Below are positions 22,322 through 23,389 of a stretch of DNA of 23,389 nt, piece after piece. Under the pieces are notes generated by a model. That model was not told where the DNA came from and made no database searches. It worked only from the letters and a program-made list of their open reading frames with translations. A program made the translations under genes and the position numbers. This DNA is from an uncultured Bacilli bacterium (lineage in GTDB: Bacteria; Bacillota_I; Bacilli_A; RF39; UBA660): NCBI GenBank assembly GCA_947631525.1, contig CANRLQ010000005.1, positions 1 through 23,389 of the forward strand, written 5' to 3'. Numbering within the stretch: position 1 is the first letter of the stretch; every line of letters starts with the position of its first letter.

Positions 22322-23389
22322 ATGAAAAAAACTAAGATAATAGGAACGATTGGTCCTTCTAGTAAAGATAGTATAGTTCTAGAAGAAATGATTGAAAATG
22401 GTATGGATATAGCACGTATTAATATGAAATATGCTGATTACGATTTTTGTAAAGATATTATAGATAAGATTGATAAAATAAATGAGAAATTAAAAACAAA
22501 TGTAGCTATTATGATTGATCTTGCGGGAGCAAATGTTACTACTGGTAAGTTTACCGGTGGCCAAGCAGAATTAATTACGGGAGATAAAATAAGAATTTAT
22601 ATGGAAGAAATAATGGGAGATAATACTAAATTTTCTGTTTCATATAAAGATTTAGTAAATGATGTTAAAACAAATACAATTATAAAATTAAATAATGGTT
22701 TAGTTGAATTGAAAGTATTAGAAAAAGGCTTCAATTATCTATTATGTGAAGTTATAAATGGTGGTATCATAGAGGACAATAAATCGATTAACGTTTTAGA
22801 TACAAAATTAAATTTACCATTCTTAAGTGAGAAAGATAAAAAAGATATTGAATTTGCAGATAAAATGGGAATTGATTATATAGCTTTATCATTAGTATCA
22901 AATTCTGAAGATGTTTTGAGTGTAAATGATATATTAATTAATTATGGTAATAATCATGCATCTATAATTGCAAAAATAGAAAATGAAAGAGGAATTGAAG
23001 ATTTAGATGAAATAATTAAAGTAAGTGATGCAGTTATGATATCTAGAGGAAATCTAGGCATAGAACTTCCAATAGAAAGATTACCTGGAATTCAAAAAAT
23101 AATTATAAATAAATGTCATTTATTTGGAAAAGTGAGTATTGTTTCAACAGAAATGTTATCATCAATGGAACAAGAAAAAAAACCAACAAAAGCTGAAGTA
23201 TCTGATGTTGCTAATGCTGTAGTGGATGGTGTAGATGTTGTAATGTTATCTGGAGAAACAACAATAGGTAAATATCCAGTTGGAACAGTATCAATGATGT
23301 ATAAAATAATTAAAACAGCAGAAGAAGATATAAATTATTATGAATTTTTAGATAAAGCAATGCGTACTGAAAAGCAAGATGTAACAGGT
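22322..23389 (+). CDS. Pyruvate kinase-like protein, divergent active site (partial, runs off the edge)
   Basis: 356 codons without a stop, open at the window edge. The pyruvate kinase fold is clear: MKKTKIIGTIGPSSKD, ENGMDIARIN, B-domain region to NLPFLSEKDKKDI, IAKIENERGIEDLDEII, SRGNLGIELP, STEML, PTKAEVSDVANAVVDG and VMLSGETTIGKYP. The family normally has NFSHG, DTKGPEIRTG, SFVR and ARGDLGVE. Here these read NMKYAD (34-39), DLAGANVTTG (66-75), SLVS and SRGNLG (N244). Thus the potassium-site serine, the catalytic arginine of KGPEIR and the metal-binding aspartate of RGD are all replaced, while the KIE lysine and glutamate and the ML-preceding threonine remain. It could be a paralogue with altered or lost activity. 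AGGTGAT precedes the start. Confidence 0.85.
   Translation, partial: MKKTKIIGTIGPSSKDSIVLEEMIENGMDIARINMKYADYDFCKDIIDKIDKINEKLKTNVAIMIDLAGANVTTGKFTGGQAELITGDKIRIYMEEIMGDNTKFSVSYKDLVNDVKTNTIIKLNNGLVELKVLEKGFNYLLCEVINGGIIEDNKSINVLDTKLNLPFLSEKDKKDIEFADKMGIDYIALSLVSNSEDVLSVNDILINYGNNHASIIAKIENERGIEDLDEIIKVSDAVMISRGNLGIELPIERLPGIQKIIINKCHLFGKVSIVSTEMLSSMEQEKKPTKAEVSDVANAVVDGVDVVMLSGETTIGKYPVGTVSMMYKIIKTAEEDINYYEFLDKAMRTEKQDVTG

Noticed and set aside
1..23389. CRISPR arrays, tRNA/rRNA genes, insertion sequences, or a dedicated defence system
   Set aside because: No regularly spaced direct repeats, no cloverleaf or rRNA signature and no transposase motifs were seen. The CPBP protease alone does not make a defence locus.

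Overview
The window is a very AT-rich piece of a bacterial chromosome. Gene content points to the Bacilli, in the broad Mollicutes/Erysipelotrichia neighbourhood: ezrA beside rpsD, a tyrosyl T-box upstream of tyrS, nusA-ylxR-infB, yceD-rpmF and AGGTGAT-type ribosome binding sites. An uncultured, host-associated lineage is a reasonable guess, not proven. Of 22 confident genes with a visible stop, 18 end in TAA, 4 in TAG and none in TGA.

Left part (1-4390): the accessory end. The window opens inside the 3' half of a broken tyrosine recombinase (minus strand). Small unidentified ORFs follow, one of them split by an in-frame stop. Then come three membrane-associated genes on the minus strand: a zinc-ribbon/DUF5684-type protein, a YkuE-like metallophosphoesterase and a CPBP (Abi) intramembrane protease. 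About 700 bp (2041-2752) hold no intact gene but several hairpins.

Core block 1 (4471-8567): rimP-nusA-ylxR-infB, from an extended -10 promoter with a leader hairpin to a terminator overlapping the infB stop. RimP lacks its C-terminal domain, and ylxQ is absent from its usual place. A decayed minus-strand gene and rbfA then diverge from overlapping promoters.

T-box operon (9218-12019): a complete T-box leader with a UAC (Tyr) specifier controls a HAD phosphatase, deoC and tyrS. An unidentified two-helix membrane protein gene and a convergent rpsD share a bidirectional terminator. rpsD has a ~160-nt structured leader, probably for S4 autoregulation, and lies divergent from ezrA.

Core block 2 (15562-22158): one compact operon, dusB - RDD membrane protein - lysS - histidine phosphatase - ackA - DHH phosphoesterase (NrnA-like) - yceD - rpmF, with one clear promoter and one clear terminator. 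L32 carries an N-terminal extension resembling the cleavable leader of L27. The window ends inside a pyruvate kinase-like gene with several active-site substitutions.

Most of the window is translation and RNA housekeeping. The observations most worth following are the L27-like leader on L32, the divergent pyruvate kinase, the Tyr T-box that also covers deoC and a HAD enzyme, the one-domain RimP, and the stop-interrupted gene that keeps a near-consensus promoter.
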